A stretch of 64,000 bases of DNA from CAJCIW01 sp963833965 (lineage in GTDB: Bacteria; Chlamydiota; Chlamydiia; Chlamydiales; Rhabdochlamydiaceae): NCBI GenBank assembly GCA_963833965.1, contig CAWHZZ010000002.1:248001-312000 (forward strand), read 5' to 3'. The translations under genes and the position numbers were made by a program. The notes beneath the pieces are model-generated. The model saw only the letters and a list, made by a program, of their open reading frames with translations, had not been told where the DNA came from and did no database searches. Shown here in pieces: positions 1 through 9,640 of the stretch (the first letter of the stretch is position 1; the number at the start of each line of letters is the position of its first letter).

Positions 1-1
1 T

Positions 2-448
2 GGCGGCGTCGGGCTCATTGTCGAGATCATGACGGACAATAAAAATCGGATCTCTTCCGACATGCGGATTGCGACCAACAAAAAAGGGGGCACCATCGCT
101 AATCCAGGCGCCGTGGCCTTTAATTTCGATCGGAAAGGGATCATCCGCGTCCTCAAAAAGAACGCCATTGAAGACGAGCTGTTCATGGCGGCGACGGAGG
201 CGGGTGCAGAAGATTTTGAGGCAGTCGATGATTCTTTCATTATCACAACCCCTCCGGATGAGCTTTTTAAAGTGAAAGAAAAACTTGACGGGCTTGGCAT
301 TCAGAGCGAGAACGCCGAGCTGGAAATGATCCCCAAAAATTATGTTGACTGTGACCCGGAGGCCCAAAAGCTCAATCTCGAGCTGATCGATTATTTGGAG
401 GCTTTAGAAGACGTCGATTCTGTTTACCACAATATGAGACTAGAATAA
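2..448 (+). CDS. yebC: YebC/PmpR-family regulator, C-terminal part
   Basis: The reading frame is open from the first bases of the window, so the gene starts upstream and only the last 148 or so residues are present. The visible part has the conserved YebC features: GGVGLIVEI, then a DNKNR segment, an N-terminal-domain exit rich in G and N, and the acidic C-terminal domain ending near YHNM. The family is known as DUF28 proteins, acting as DNA-binding regulators or as translation factors that relieve ribosome stalling. The in-frame ATG at 29 is internal to the conserved domain and is not the start. Nothing downstream is obviously co-transcribed. Confidence 0.93.
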   Translation, partial: GGVGLIVEIMTDNKNRISSDMRIATNKKGGTIANPGAVAFNFDRKGIIRVLKKNAIEDELFMAATEAGAEDFEAVDDSFIITTPPDELFKVKEKLDGLGIQSENAELEMIPKNYVDCDPEAQKLNLELIDYLEALEDVDSVYHNMRLE

Positions 449-451
449 TCG

Positions 452-480
452 TTCTGTTTTTAATCTCTTTTTGTTATAAT
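452..480 (+). promoter_or_regulatory. Possible promoter before the lipase-like gene
   Basis: A perfect TATAAT hexamer lies at 475-480, 25 bases before the ATG at 506. The matching -35 position (452-457) reads TTCTGT, a poor match, so this is a weak call based mainly on the -10 box. Confidence 0.3.
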
Positions 481-505
481 TTGTCCTCATTTTTGTGGTT
501 AAATT

Positions 506-1984
506 ATGAGCGATTATTTAAGAATAAATCGATTTATTGACTCTGCAAATCAAGCTTTCTCTATTGCAGCGCATAATAAATATTTAATTGCCAATCCAAA
601 CGGCATCGACGTCAATCTGCATCAAATCCCCTCTAAATTTTCTTTTGAAAACCGTGTGAATAACAAAGAGACCTGGAAAATTTTTAGAGAGTCGATGGTA
701 GGAACCATCGGACAAAGAAAATTTGACTGGATTTGCCACCGCTACCGTTCCCGCATTAATTTTTCCCGCATGGAGCGGACTGGCGACCCCCTACTGCCCG
801 AACATGTCGATTTATTCGCCACCGGATCCAATCAGCTTCTAACTCAAGATATCAAAGGGCGCTACCCGCAGAAATTAAGAGCGATGACCCGCGTGGAACT
901 GACTGCCAGAATTCCTTTAGTGCAGCCTTTTTCCCTCGTCGGCAAATATCAAGATCCGGTCAAAATTTCCGGCGCCCCGGGCTCTCGCCCTGCTTTGTTT
1001 TTCCATGACAAAGTCCTCATGGATAAAGAAAAACAGCTCCTCTTTTCCGACGTCGGCCGCCTTTCTTACCATGCTTGGCTGGAGCGGTTTTGCAAAGTGA
1101 CCGTCAATCGCGAGCTCCTCGAAGGGCAGCTGATCCCGGCGCCCGGCCAAGATGGCCGTACAGATTATTACAAGGTCCAGCGTAAGATCGCTGCAGGCGA
1201 CGGCCTTGTCGCTTATGCTTTGAAGCCTGCGGCCAGCGATTCGACACTAAAGCCTTTAATTGCTTTCCGTCCGTCGCAATGGGCGCTCTCCAATGAGGAT
1301 GCATTTGAGACCTATTTGAACGATGTCCAAGTCAATGTCGGGGAGATGGGCTGGAACTCAGCGAAACCAATATTTGATCAACTGATGCGCGACCCCCATT
1401 TTAGGCGCCCGAATGAAAAAGTCTCGATCGCAGGATACAGTCTTGGCGGAGCGCATGCGCAGCGCTTTCTTGAATTTCACTATGACAATGTCGGCTACGC
1501 TGTTTTTTACAGCGACCCGAGCGTCGACGATGCCACCGCTGAGCGGATCCGCGGCAAAATCAACGCGATGCCTCGAAGAAACGAACCGTTAAACGCGCAA
1601 ATCTTCCGCATGAAAGGGGATTTCTGCCATTACGTCGGCGGCAAACACGCGGGCTGGGGAGTCGTCCACCCGGATGTGAACATCCAGCTGATGGAAATCG
1701 ACCACGAAAATAAAAAGGTCAGCGCGATACATCTTCACTCACACCGTATCTTCGACAATAACACCTTCCCCTACCACATGGAGTGTGTCGAGAATACGGA
1801 GCAACTGTTCAACCGACTAGACAATTCTAAGCGGGGCCCTGATGTTTTATGGTATGAACGAATGCGCCGCCTTTGGGGTGGTGTCGCCTTTTTCTCTTTT
1901 TATGGTCTCTCTGAAATGATCAAGCTCGTAAGCTGGATCTTCGGTGTCAGAATCTTGCGCAGCAGCAAATATCCCGATCTTTAA
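506..1984 (+). CDS. Conserved hypothetical protein with lipase-like GYSLGG motif
   Basis: A 492-residue protein that I do not recognise by name. Around residue 310 it has AGYSLGGAHAQRF, the G-x-S-x-G-G nucleophile elbow of alpha/beta hydrolases (class 3 lipase-like), followed by YSDPSVDD, which could hold the acidic residue, and several histidines (HYVGGKHAGWG, HLHSH) that could complete a triad. The last 50 residues contain a hydrophobic stretch (GVAFFSFYGLSEM) and may be a membrane anchor. There is no N-terminal signal peptide. Triad assignment is inference. The gene stands alone between yebC and a convergent minus-strand block. Confidence 0.7.
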   Translation: MSDYLRINRFIDSANQAFSIAAHNKYLIANPNGIDVNLHQIPSKFSFENRVNNKETWKIFRESMVGTIGQRKFDWICHRYRSRINFSRMERTGDPLLPEHVDLFATGSNQLLTQDIKGRYPQKLRAMTRVELTARIPLVQPFSLVGKYQDPVKISGAPGSRPALFFHDKVLMDKEKQLLFSDVGRLSYHAWLERFCKVTVNRELLEGQLIPAPGQDGRTDYYKVQRKIAAGDGLVAYALKPAASDSTLKPLIAFRPSQWALSNEDAFETYLNDVQVNVGEMGWNSAKPIFDQLMRDPHFRRPNEKVSIAGYSLGGAHAQRFLEFHYDNVGYAVFYSDPSVDDATAERIRGKINAMPRRNEPLNAQIFRMKGDFCHYVGGKHAGWGVVHPDVNIQLMEIDHENKKVSAIHLHSHRIFDNNTFPYHMECVENTEQLFNRLDNSKRGPDVLWYERMRRLWGGVAFFSFYGLSEMIKLVSWIFGVRILRSSKYPDL

Positions 1985-1999
1985 AAAAAAACAGATTCC

Positions 2000-2032
2000 A
2001 ACGCAAAGACGCAGAGACGCTAAGAAAAAAAT
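2000..2032 (+). repeat. Half copy of the ACGCAAAG repeat (R1)
   Basis: The sequence from 2000 begins AACGCAAAGACGCAGAGACG and closely resembles the left arm of the longer palindromic repeats at 16621-16730 and 63507-63640. The right arm is absent. It occupies the 54-base gap between two convergent genes. Confidence 0.55.
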
Positions 2033-2038
2033 TTATTC

Positions 2039-2737
2039 TTAATGCTTTTCTTTCCACTTCTTATACACTAGCGGCAGCAAAGCGATGCAGCCTAGCGCGA
2101 CGAGACAGAGCTTCAGTTTTGTTGTGAAAATGCCCTTCCAAGAGAAGTGTTCGTGCGTTTCAAAATAGATAGAGAGGCTCGATCCGCTGTCTGCGATCAC
2201 ATATGTCAGAGGGATCAATCCTAAAAAAGTCGTCCAAATGAATGTCTTTGTTTTGACGTGGAAGATCCCTGCGCTTAAATTGACCAGCCAGAACGGAAGA
2301 AGATGGGAAAGCCGCAAAAAAAGAAGATAGAACACTTGGTTTTTTTGGATTTTTTTTTGCAAATGATGCAGAAAATAGCCTTGCTTTTTCTGGACCGTCC
2401 CCGCATAGGCAAGGCGTGTGGCGAGAAAGAAAAGCGTCGCCCCGGCGGTCTCTGCGATGCAGACGTAAAGGATGGCAAGCGGCAAAGGAAAAAGAAAACC
2501 AGAAAGAAGTGTCAATAGGATGGAATCGGGGATCACGAGGACGACTGACACGATGTAGATCCCTATGAAATAGAGCGCGGATATAACCGGATAATCGACG
2601 ACGAATAGCTTCCACTTTGCGTGTTCTTGCTTGAGGGTTGCAAAGCTCAGCTGGTGATGCAGGCCCGTTAAATAAAAAATGAGGATTGCAACCAAGATAA
2701 TCGCAAAGGGGGCAACTGCTAAGACTCTACGATCCAT
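2039..2737 (-). CDS. TVP38/TMEM64 (DedA-like) family membrane protein
   Basis: A 232-residue integral membrane protein with about five hydrophobic segments. The central region, with VVLVIPDSILLTLLSG, then LPLAILYV and an ETAGATLFFL segment, is the VTT (SNARE-associated Golgi) domain of TVP38/TMEM64 proteins, which are linked to lipid or membrane homeostasis; the exact substrate is unknown. Its ATG overlaps the TAA of the upstream M16 protease (TAATG), indicating translational coupling. The C-terminus is short and lysine-rich. Confidence 0.8.
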   Translation of the reverse strand: MDRRVLAVAPFAIILVAILIFYLTGLHHQLSFATLKQEHAKWKLFVVDYPVISALYFIGIYIVSVVLVIPDSILLTLLSGFLFPLPLAILYVCIAETAGATLFFLATRLAYAGTVQKKQGYFLHHLQKKIQKNQVFYLLFLRLSHLLPFWLVNLSAGIFHVKTKTFIWTTFLGLIPLTYVIADSGSSLSIYFETHEHFSWKGIFTTKLKLCLVALGCIALLPLVYKKWKEKH

Positions 2738-5631
2738 TATTCCGGCACAACTGAAGTAAACGTCCCTAAATTACGCACATCTTCTTTGGAGATGAGCTCG
2801 TAGTGGAAGTCATTTTCCGGGTTGATAGTTCCTTCCATCAAGACTGCAAGGCGCCGCGGATTGTTGCGGGAAAGCAATTGATGGGCAACCTCGCAAAACT
2901 TTTCGTAGGTCAATCCTTTCAAGTGTTCAATGCGCTTCTCGATCCATTTAAAATCATGGTATTCGAAGGCAAGCTCATTGAGTTGCTGGGCCATGCCCGG
3001 CATGTTTTCGGGTGGCATCTTTAAAAGTGTGATCAGCGTTGCGCGGATACTTTCGAAGCGTCCTTCGGGGATTTGGACAGTCAGATTCTTGTCGAAGCTT
3101 TCTAAAAACAGTTCAAAGCGGGCGAGAAGATCGATAGGGCTATGGGTGCTCGACTGGACTGCGAAAAATTGAAGGAGCTGCCGCTCCTCCTCGCTATTCC
3201 AAGCTTTAGCGATGTAGGCCGTTTGCTGTTTTGTGCGCAGAGTGTCGAAGAAAGCGTCCGATAACGCATATCCTAAAACTTGGCTGATGGCTTTGCGCTC
3301 GAAGCTAAATGGCCCCTCTTGAAGCAGCAAGAGAACTCCGCTTCCTTGGCGATCTGTGTTTTGCACAAGCTTATAAGGGCCATATTTCTCTGAAAGGACC
3401 AAAACTTTTCTATGGGGATGGTCTTGCAGGGGAAAAGGAAGCGAGCCGAGCTCTGTCCGCAGCTCTTGGACAAGAGTTTGAGAGGCTGCTTTGTTCATAT
3501 TGCCATAGAGCATCCCTTCCGTGTAGACCGACTGGAACAGATTTTTAGAAAAGGAAGAAAATTCCTCGAAGGTCACCTGTTTGATCGCGGCGAGTTTTTC
3601 CACATCTGTGGGGATACTGAAAAGAATGTTGTCCAAATGCTGCATCGCTTGGCGGACAGGCAGCTCTTTTGAGGAGTTGTCGTAGTCCGAGGCGATCGAT
3701 GTGCGGTAGATCTCGAACTCCTCTTTGGAGGGATTCACATTTTTGAAGGAGGAGAAGATTTCATTCAATAAAAGGGGCGCTTTATCGTTGTATCCGACGA
3801 GTGCCAATTTCAATTCGAAATCGTCGATGTAAAATTTAACGTTAAGCCCTGCATTATGTGCCATCGAAAGCTTTGTCGAGAGTTTTTCTGACAGCGCGCG
3901 CACGTAGAGATCGGCGAGGGCCCGAGATTTGGGCGCCGTTTCGAGAAAAGGGGACTTAAAATTGAATAGAAAAGCGATTTCGGGGACTTTATAACGGCTG
4001 TCTTGCAGATAATAGACGTTGCATCCCTCGTCAGAGCAAAGCAATAATGGATCCTCGGAAAGATTGTCATCCGAAGCTGCTTCTAAGGCGAGCTGCTTGG
4101 GCAAATAGGGGTTTTCCAGAGGCAGCTGGATGGCAGGATTCGGCTCCGACGCATTCCAGGCGGTTAGACGCGCTCTGGAAACTTGCTTGATTGCATAGTC
4201 GGCGTTCATCCATTTTTCTTTGGTGTCGGTTGGAATCCCCGTTTTTGCCGGATCGGCCATCACGAAATAAATGCAATTTTCCGCTTTGAGCGACTCAAGG
4301 AACGCGTGAATAAATCCCGGATCGAACGTGGAAGGGATTCTGCTCTTTTCAGGGAAAGTAGCTAGTGGCTCATAAGGCATGTCCGATGCCAGCGTCATGA
4401 TGGTGTTGAACGCATCGTCGCGCGACTGATACTGGTAATTGAGCTTGGCCATTGTCTGCATTTCGTCGAACACATGCTCAGGGAATCCCTCTTTTTTCAA
4501 TCGGGCGATCGCCTGATAAACGCGAGAGATGGCGGCATCGACTTGGGTCAGACCATAATCGGTTAACATAATGTCGATGGAGAAAAATACGCTTTGCTTG
4601 CTGAAGCGATCGCTGCTGATGCGGACGTCTTCAGCGATCTTCTCTTTTTTGAGGACTTGCGCCAGACTATTTTCTCCCTCTTGGCCAAGGGCAAAGGCAG
4701 CCAAATTTGGCGCCGAACGCTCGATGTCTTCTGCAAAGGAGGAAGGAATTTCCCAGTTCAGAGACAATTGCTTGATGTCTTTCACGGGCTTGATGAAGAT
4801 CATGTGGCCGCGCTGAACCCCGGAAGTCATTTCCGCTGGAAACATTTTTGAAGAGGCTTGAAATTGTCGCACCTTGGAAAAGTCGTTAATGGCAATCGCG
4901 CGCAGTTCATCCATTGGCAAAGGGGAGAACATGCATAAGTGCATTTTGTTCGCGCTGTAATGCGATTGGTACCAGCTTCTCAACGCCGACTGCGGAATGC
5001 CCGATAACGTTTGAGCGTTGCCCGTCGAAAAGGCGCTAATGGGGTGGCTTGGATTGCCCGTCTCTTTCAGAATCATGTATTGGCGCCAGCCATCGTGTTC
5101 GATATTTTTGGCATGCTCTTGATCGACAGCATGCAGCTCGCGGTCGATGCAGTTGGGAGAAAGAAGCGGATCGATGAAGAAATGGGAAAACCGGTCGGTA
5201 GCCTCTTCAAAGGCGTCGTTATTTACAGAGAACATATAAACTGTGCGGTCCGACGCAGTGAAGGCATTGACGCTGCCTCCGTGATCGGAGATGAATTGCA
5301 TGTATTCGAATTCGTTGGGATAAGCTTCCGTTCCCATGAACAGCATGTGCTCTAGAAAATGGGCCATGCCGGGATATTCTTTCGGATCTTCCCAAGAGCC
5401 TGCGTCGACAGCCACCCCCGCCGCAGATTGGTCTGCCCCAGGGTCAGAAATGAGCAGCACCTGCAGGCCGTTGTCGAGAATGAGCTTTTCCACTGTCCTT
5501 CCCTCCAGCGCTGGATTGAGGATAGGAAGCGTTGCCTCATCCTCGACGACGGCGTAGTTGGCGATTTCTTCCGAAATAAGGGGGAAAGTTAAAAGAAGAG
5601 AGGAAAGTAATAGAATTTTTGGGAATTTCAT
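2737..5631 (-). CDS. ptr: Insulysin/pitrilysin-like zinc protease (M16), exported
   Basis: A protein of about 964 residues, the length expected for the insulysin/pitrilysin subfamily of M16. The inverted zinc motif H-x-x-E-H is visible as HFLEH, followed by the distal glutamate region in ELHAVDQEH. The start was placed at the ATG of MKFPKILLLSS rather than the longer frame beginning at 5664, because GAGGT lies 8 bases upstream and the new N-terminus is a signal peptide (cleavage near SEEIA). The enzyme would degrade short peptides in the periplasm. Upstream of plsB and rng, as I recall for Chlamydia. Its stop overlaps the TVP38 start. Confidence 0.9.
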   Translation of the reverse strand: MKFPKILLLSSLLLTFPLISEEIANYAVVEDEATLPILNPALEGRTVEKLILDNGLQVLLISDPGADQSAAGVAVDAGSWEDPKEYPGMAHFLEHMLFMGTEAYPNEFEYMQFISDHGGSVNAFTASDRTVYMFSVNNDAFEEATDRFSHFFIDPLLSPNCIDRELHAVDQEHAKNIEHDGWRQYMILKETGNPSHPISAFSTGNAQTLSGIPQSALRSWYQSHYSANKMHLCMFSPLPMDELRAIAINDFSKVRQFQASSKMFPAEMTSGVQRGHMIFIKPVKDIKQLSLNWEIPSSFAEDIERSAPNLAAFALGQEGENSLAQVLKKEKIAEDVRISSDRFSKQSVFFSIDIMLTDYGLTQVDAAISRVYQAIARLKKEGFPEHVFDEMQTMAKLNYQYQSRDDAFNTIMTLASDMPYEPLATFPEKSRIPSTFDPGFIHAFLESLKAENCIYFVMADPAKTGIPTDTKEKWMNADYAIKQVSRARLTAWNASEPNPAIQLPLENPYLPKQLALEAASDDNLSEDPLLLCSDEGCNVYYLQDSRYKVPEIAFLFNFKSPFLETAPKSRALADLYVRALSEKLSTKLSMAHNAGLNVKFYIDDFELKLALVGYNDKAPLLLNEIFSSFKNVNPSKEEFEIYRTSIASDYDNSSKELPVRQAMQHLDNILFSIPTDVEKLAAIKQVTFEEFSSFSKNLFQSVYTEGMLYGNMNKAASQTLVQELRTELGSLPFPLQDHPHRKVLVLSEKYGPYKLVQNTDRQGSGVLLLLQEGPFSFERKAISQVLGYALSDAFFDTLRTKQQTAYIAKAWNSEEERQLLQFFAVQSSTHSPIDLLARFELFLESFDKNLTVQIPEGRFESIRATLITLLKMPPENMPGMAQQLNELAFEYHDFKWIEKRIEHLKGLTYEKFCEVAHQLLSRNNPRRLAVLMEGTINPENDFHYELISKEDVRNLGTFTSVVPE

Positions 5632-5709
5632 CGACAAGACCTCGTGCATGATTACCTTTATCATGCACGGAAAGGATAGAATTTTGCAACCTCTTGAGTT
5701 GATAATAAA

Positions 5710-6714
5710 TTATGGAAACTTCTCGTAATCCTGTTTCACCAGATTGCAGATATATTCCGCTCTGGCAGACCGCCGTGCATGCTTGTCTTGGTTTTCGCTG
5801 CCGGGAAAATTTTCCATATCTATTTGGTTGCCGAAGGCGAGATGGATATCGGCGCGCTTGGCATTGCGGGCTTCGCCGAGCTCGACTTGCACGGTCTCGG
5901 GAGGGGGGAGAAGCTGATAAGTTTTGAGGGCGAGGGGATAAAAGTGGGTGGGATGGCCGGCGCGCACTGCCATGAGGTAGAGCATTTCGATGCTTTGGGG
6001 ATCGAAGGAAGCGATTTCGACGACGCCAGAAGCGTTGGGGCGGTCCCTTCCGCCGCTTGGCGCGACGTAGATCGCTTTGCCGCCTTCGCTGAGCAGCTGG
6101 CTCATCAGTTCCATCGTTCGCTTATTGTGGAGCTGTTTTTTCATCTTCTGCTCAGGCGGGTGGTCGATGTAGCGCTTGGAAAAGATACACAATAAATTTC
6201 TTCCCATGCTGAAGGGAACTGCAAGCGGGTCGGTGATCACGCGCTCGCCGGCGACGAAGATCATCTCTTCGGCAAAGCGCGGATAGGTATTTTCTAGGAG
6301 GATGCTGATCGCCTGAGGGTCTGCCTCCACTTGATGGTTGGCGAGAAAAATAGCATTTTCGCCCCTCTCTAACGAATCAGCGATGTTTTTTAAATGGTCG
6401 AGCCCTTGAACTGAGGAATTGGGCATGTCGACAAGAGGTTTGACGAGGTCGACGCCGAATTGATAATAGTCGAATGGTTTGCGCAGGTGTTGGTGGTAGG
6501 GTTGAAAGATAAAGGGTTCTAGGCATTGCTGCTTGATCAACTCGAGCAAATCGAAGAATGGTTTGTCGTAATTGCCTTCTTGGGAAGCGACGGCCTGCTG
6601 GTAACCGAGATAAAATTGCTCGAGAATATCTGCATACTTAGGAGGGAGTGATCCCTCCTTGGCGTATTCTTTGAGCTTGGTAAGAAAAGCGTTAGATGTC
6701 GAGTTTTTTGCCAT
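5710..6714 (-). CDS. plsB: Glycerol-3-phosphate acyltransferase, chlamydial type
   Basis: Catalyses the first acylation of glycerol-3-phosphate in phospholipid synthesis. The H-x4-D acyltransferase motif is visible as NHQVEAD, with a substrate-binding block (APSGGRDRP) further on. At about 334 residues it belongs to the short soluble chlamydial/plastid type rather than the 800-residue E. coli PlsB. The frame is open to 6783, but the start at MAKNSTSNAF (6714) reduces the overlap with the upstream rng gene to 23 bases; no clear ribosome site decides between the candidates. plsX lies in the same neighbourhood. Confidence 0.87.
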   Translation of the reverse strand: MAKNSTSNAFLTKLKEYAKEGSLPPKYADILEQFYLGYQQAVASQEGNYDKPFFDLLELIKQQCLEPFIFQPYHQHLRKPFDYYQFGVDLVKPLVDMPNSSVQGLDHLKNIADSLERGENAIFLANHQVEADPQAISILLENTYPRFAEEMIFVAGERVITDPLAVPFSMGRNLLCIFSKRYIDHPPEQKMKKQLHNKRTMELMSQLLSEGGKAIYVAPSGGRDRPNASGVVEIASFDPQSIEMLYLMAVRAGHPTHFYPLALKTYQLLPPPETVQVELGEARNAKRADIHLAFGNQIDMENFPGSENQDKHARRSARAEYICNLVKQDYEKFP

Positions 6715-8233
6715 TAATCGTCGAATAAAATTGGAATTCATTGAGGTGCAGGTTGTCGTTGTTGTCGAAGCGTAATTCCGCATTCATTTTTCCGGCCATT
6801 TTTCGCAAATAGTCTTTATCTTGATGTTGGTTCAAGTAGTTGTCGAGATCGGGGTGGGCGATCAATTCGAGTCCAAACTGCTGTTGCTGCTGAATCAGTT
6901 TTTTTAGGGCGCGTTCGATTTCCACAGAAATGCTCTCGTGACTCTTGATCATTCCGCTGCCGTTGCAGTACGGGCAATGGGTAAAAATCGTCTGCGTCAG
7001 CGATTCGCGGCTGCGCTGTCTTGTCATTTCGACGAGCCCGAATTCGCTCATGCCCAAAATGGTGCATTTGGCGGAATCATCCTTCATCGCTTCCTTGAGG
7101 CGGTCGAGGACGCGCCGCTGATTTTTTCGTGAGCGCATATCGATGAAGTCGCAGATCACAAGGCCCCCGACATTGCGGATGCGCAGCTGGCGTGCGATTT
7201 CTTCTGCGGCTTCCATGTTGATGTGGACGAGCGCTTCTTCGACATCTGAAGTTTGATAGGTGCTTCGTCCCGAGTTGACGTCGATGGTGTACATCGCTTC
7301 TGTGCGGTCGAAGAAGAGATAGCCGCCGCTCGGGAGCCAAATTTTGCGGCGAAGAGCGCGGTCGATCTCCCGCTCCACGTTAAAGCGTTCGAACATGGAA
7401 CTCTTGTCGCGGTAAAGCTCAATTTTGAGGAGATGCTCGCTGCTGTATTTTTCATAAAGGCGTTTACAGCGTTGGTAGGTCGTGTAGTCATCAGTCATGA
7501 GCCTGTCGAATTTTTTATCGACGGCCGTGAGGACGGCGCGTTTGATCAGGTCGGATTCTTCATAGAGGCAGGTGGGCTTATTCGCTTTATGGAAATTTTC
7601 GGCGATGTTCTGCCAAGTTTTAAGCAGTTCGGTGGCCTCTGCGATAAGCATTTCTGATGAGGCATTGACGCTTGCCGTACGGCAAATCAATCCCATGTCT
7701 TTGGGCATTTCAAAAGCGCGAATCAACTTTTTTAGCTTATCGCGCGAAGAGGCGTCTTCGATTTTGCGCGACACCCCCCGATGAGGTGTATTGGGAAGTA
7801 GAACGAGATATCTTCCTGGAATAGAAATGTTGGAAGTGAGGCGCGCTCCTTTTGTCCCGATGGGCTCCTTGACGACCTGGACGAGGACCGGCTGGTCCAT
7901 TTTCATAATTTTCGAGATGTCCGATTCGCGGCGTGCGCGACCTTGCGCTTTAGAGATGTCGCCGTCCCAATCGAAGTCCATTTCGAACATCTCTTGGAAT
8001 TTTTGCGTATTTTCTAAAATATCCGAAATATGGATAAATCCATTTTCTCCTTCATTGATGTCGATGAAAGCGGACTGAATATTGTGCAGGATATTTGTCA
8101 CACGGCCGCGATAGATGTTGCCGGTCAACTGGCGGTTCTTTTTTCTCTCGATGATCAGGTCGTAAAGGGTTCCATTTTTTAAAACAGCGTAGCGGGTCTC
8201 TTTCGATTCGATGTTCAGCAGAATTTCTTGCAT
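6692..8233 (-). CDS. rng: Ribonuclease G/E family endoribonuclease
   Basis: A 513-residue RNase E/G catalytic protein without the long C-terminal scaffold of RNase E, so closer to RNase G (CafA). An S1-like RNA-binding domain follows the N-terminus (NIYRGRVTNIL, GFIHISD). The two magnesium-binding aspartates are in TIDVNSG and VICDFIDMR, and the zinc-link cysteines are in CPYCNGSG. It would process rRNA and mRNA 5' ends. The 3' end overlaps plsB, suggesting one transcript. Confidence 0.93.
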   Translation of the reverse strand: MQEILLNIESKETRYAVLKNGTLYDLIIERKKNRQLTGNIYRGRVTNILHNIQSAFIDINEGENGFIHISDILENTQKFQEMFEMDFDWDGDISKAQGRARRESDISKIMKMDQPVLVQVVKEPIGTKGARLTSNISIPGRYLVLLPNTPHRGVSRKIEDASSRDKLKKLIRAFEMPKDMGLICRTASVNASSEMLIAEATELLKTWQNIAENFHKANKPTCLYEESDLIKRAVLTAVDKKFDRLMTDDYTTYQRCKRLYEKYSSEHLLKIELYRDKSSMFERFNVEREIDRALRRKIWLPSGGYLFFDRTEAMYTIDVNSGRSTYQTSDVEEALVHINMEAAEEIARQLRIRNVGGLVICDFIDMRSRKNQRRVLDRLKEAMKDDSAKCTILGMSEFGLVEMTRQRSRESLTQTIFTHCPYCNGSGMIKSHESISVEIERALKKLIQQQQQFGLELIAHPDLDNYLNQHQDKDYLRKMAGKMNAELRFDNNDNLHLNEFQFYSTINGKKLDI

Positions 8234-8351
8234 GGGATCCCCGATAAATTTTTTTTGATTTGCTAGTCAGCAAAACTCAATAGTACTCATCATAGGCCCT
8301 TCTAACTTCTTTTTCCACAACAAATATGGTGCCGAAAAGAGGGGTAAGAAA

Positions 8352-9371
8352 TTATTTCTTAAGTTCTTTTTTGACTTGGTCGAGGAAGCGATGCTGAGCG
8401 AGGCGGGCAGCGGTCGTGATGCTGCGGAGGAAGCTTTGGGGGCTGGAACTGCCGTGGCACTTGATCACGATTCCTTCGACGCCGCACAGAAGGGCGCCAG
8501 GATATTCGGCATAATGCAGCCGCTGGCGCAATTCCGCCAAAATGCCTTTTGTTCGGGGGGAGCATTCCTCGATGGAGGAGCACTCGAGTTCTTCTAAGAT
8601 CACTGCGGCAATCCCTTCCGCTGTTTTGAGGAAGACGTTACCAGTGAAGCCGTCGGTGACAAGCACATCGATCTCGCCTTGAAAGACGTCGCGCCCTTCG
8701 ATATTTCCAGCAAAAGTATAGGAAGAAGATTTTTTGCTGTCGGCGAGAAGTTGATTGTAGACTCGCTGCAGTTCGGGAGTGCCTTTTTTCGCTTCCGAGC
8801 CGATATTCAAAAGTCCGACAGTCGGTAGTTCAACTCCGCGGCTTCTCTGGTAGGCGACGCCCATGGCGGCGAATTGGATTAAATGTTTGGCTTTATAGGA
8901 GGTGTTGGCGCCGACGTCGAGCACGGCGATTTCTTTATTTCGAGTGGGAAGCAGTGTAAGTAGCGCTGGGCGCTCGACACGGGGAAGAGCGGGGAGCTCA
9001 ATTCTCGAACAGGCCATCAGGGCCCCGGTATTGCCCGCGGAAATGAAGGCCTGCAGATGCTCTTCTTTCAGAAGGCGGATGCCGATGCACATCGAGGACT
9101 CTTTTTTTCGGCGGATCGCTGTCAAAGGGGAATCGTCCATGGCAATAAATTCTTTCACAACGTGAAAAAACACTTTGCCTGCTAAGGGCCGGATCCCAGC
9201 AAAAAGAGCTTTTGTCCCAAATAGCGTCAGCTGAACAGAAGGATCGAGCTCTTTACAAAAAGCGAGAACGGCCTGAAGAAGGTCGCCCGGAGGAACATCG
9301 CTTCCCAAGAGATCGATGCCGATGTGGCAAGGGGCAGCTCCCTTGCTCCGACTATTACTCTTCCCTCGCAT
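8352..9371 (-). CDS. plsX: Phosphate acyltransferase PlsX
   Basis: Makes acyl-phosphate from acyl-ACP for phospholipid synthesis. The 339-residue length fits. Family signatures: IGIDLLGSD near the N-terminus (a variant of the usual IDAMGGD), SAGNTGALM, and DGFTGNVFLKTAEG. Its start overlaps the rpmF stop by 17 bases, the standard rpmF-plsX coupling. The altered DAMGGD motif is worth noting but the rest is conserved. Confidence 0.93.
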   Translation of the reverse strand: MRGKSNSRSKGAAPCHIGIDLLGSDVPPGDLLQAVLAFCKELDPSVQLTLFGTKALFAGIRPLAGKVFFHVVKEFIAMDDSPLTAIRRKKESSMCIGIRLLKEEHLQAFISAGNTGALMACSRIELPALPRVERPALLTLLPTRNKEIAVLDVGANTSYKAKHLIQFAAMGVAYQRSRGVELPTVGLLNIGSEAKKGTPELQRVYNQLLADSKKSSSYTFAGNIEGRDVFQGEIDVLVTDGFTGNVFLKTAEGIAAVILEELECSSIEECSPRTKGILAELRQRLHYAEYPGALLCGVEGIVIKCHGSSSPQSFLRSITTAARLAQHRFLDQVKKELKK

Positions 9372-9537
9372 GGATCACCGCACGGCCAGCATAGAAACCA
9401 CAATGAGGGCAGATTCGATGCGCAATGCGCGGTTTTGAGCAATTCGAGCAATCAGAAGTGTTTTTTGGCTTCTTTGCGTGGTGAGCACGCCGAGAGTTTT
9501 TTCGAGCGTTGGACGTTCGATTACGTGGTACTGCCAT
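9355..9537 (-). CDS. rpmF: 50S ribosomal protein L32
   Basis: A 60-residue protein beginning MAVPRNRTSNARKNSRRAH, with the two CxxC zinc-ribbon pairs (CSNC and CPHC) typical of zinc-binding L32. It is the first gene of the rpmF-plsX pair. In most bacteria yceD lies directly upstream; here yceD is 2.6 kb away, separated by two F-box/WD40 genes. The GGAG 9 bases before the ATG is a plausible ribosome site. Confidence 0.95.
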   Translation of the reverse strand: MAVPRNRTSNARKNSRRAHHAKKPKNTSDCSNCSKPRIAHRICPHCGFYAGRAVIHAREE

Positions 9538-9568
9538 AGGTCAATACTCCATAAAATTTAATGCATAC

Positions 9569-9596
9569 CTTATAGCGGATGAGAGAATTTATTCAA
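9569..9596 (-). promoter_or_regulatory. Predicted sigma-70-type promoter for rpmF-plsX
   Basis: Read on the minus strand there is TTGAAT (9596-9591), a 16-base spacer and TATAAG (9574-9569), ending 31 bases before the rpmF start. It lies between the 3' end of the F-box pseudogene and rpmF, so rpmF-plsX probably has its own promoter independent of yceD. Confidence 0.5.
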
Positions 9597-9640
9597 AGTT
9601 AAATAAGAGAGCAAAAGGGGGATTGTCGGTAAATAAATTT

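Noticed and set aside
5632..5664. N-terminal extension of the M16 protease (MIKVIMHEVLS)
   Set aside because: It would bury the signal peptide, and the GAGGT ribosome site fits the internal ATG; the stretch also contains a small hairpin (GCATGATTACCTTTATCATGC, 21 bases in total).
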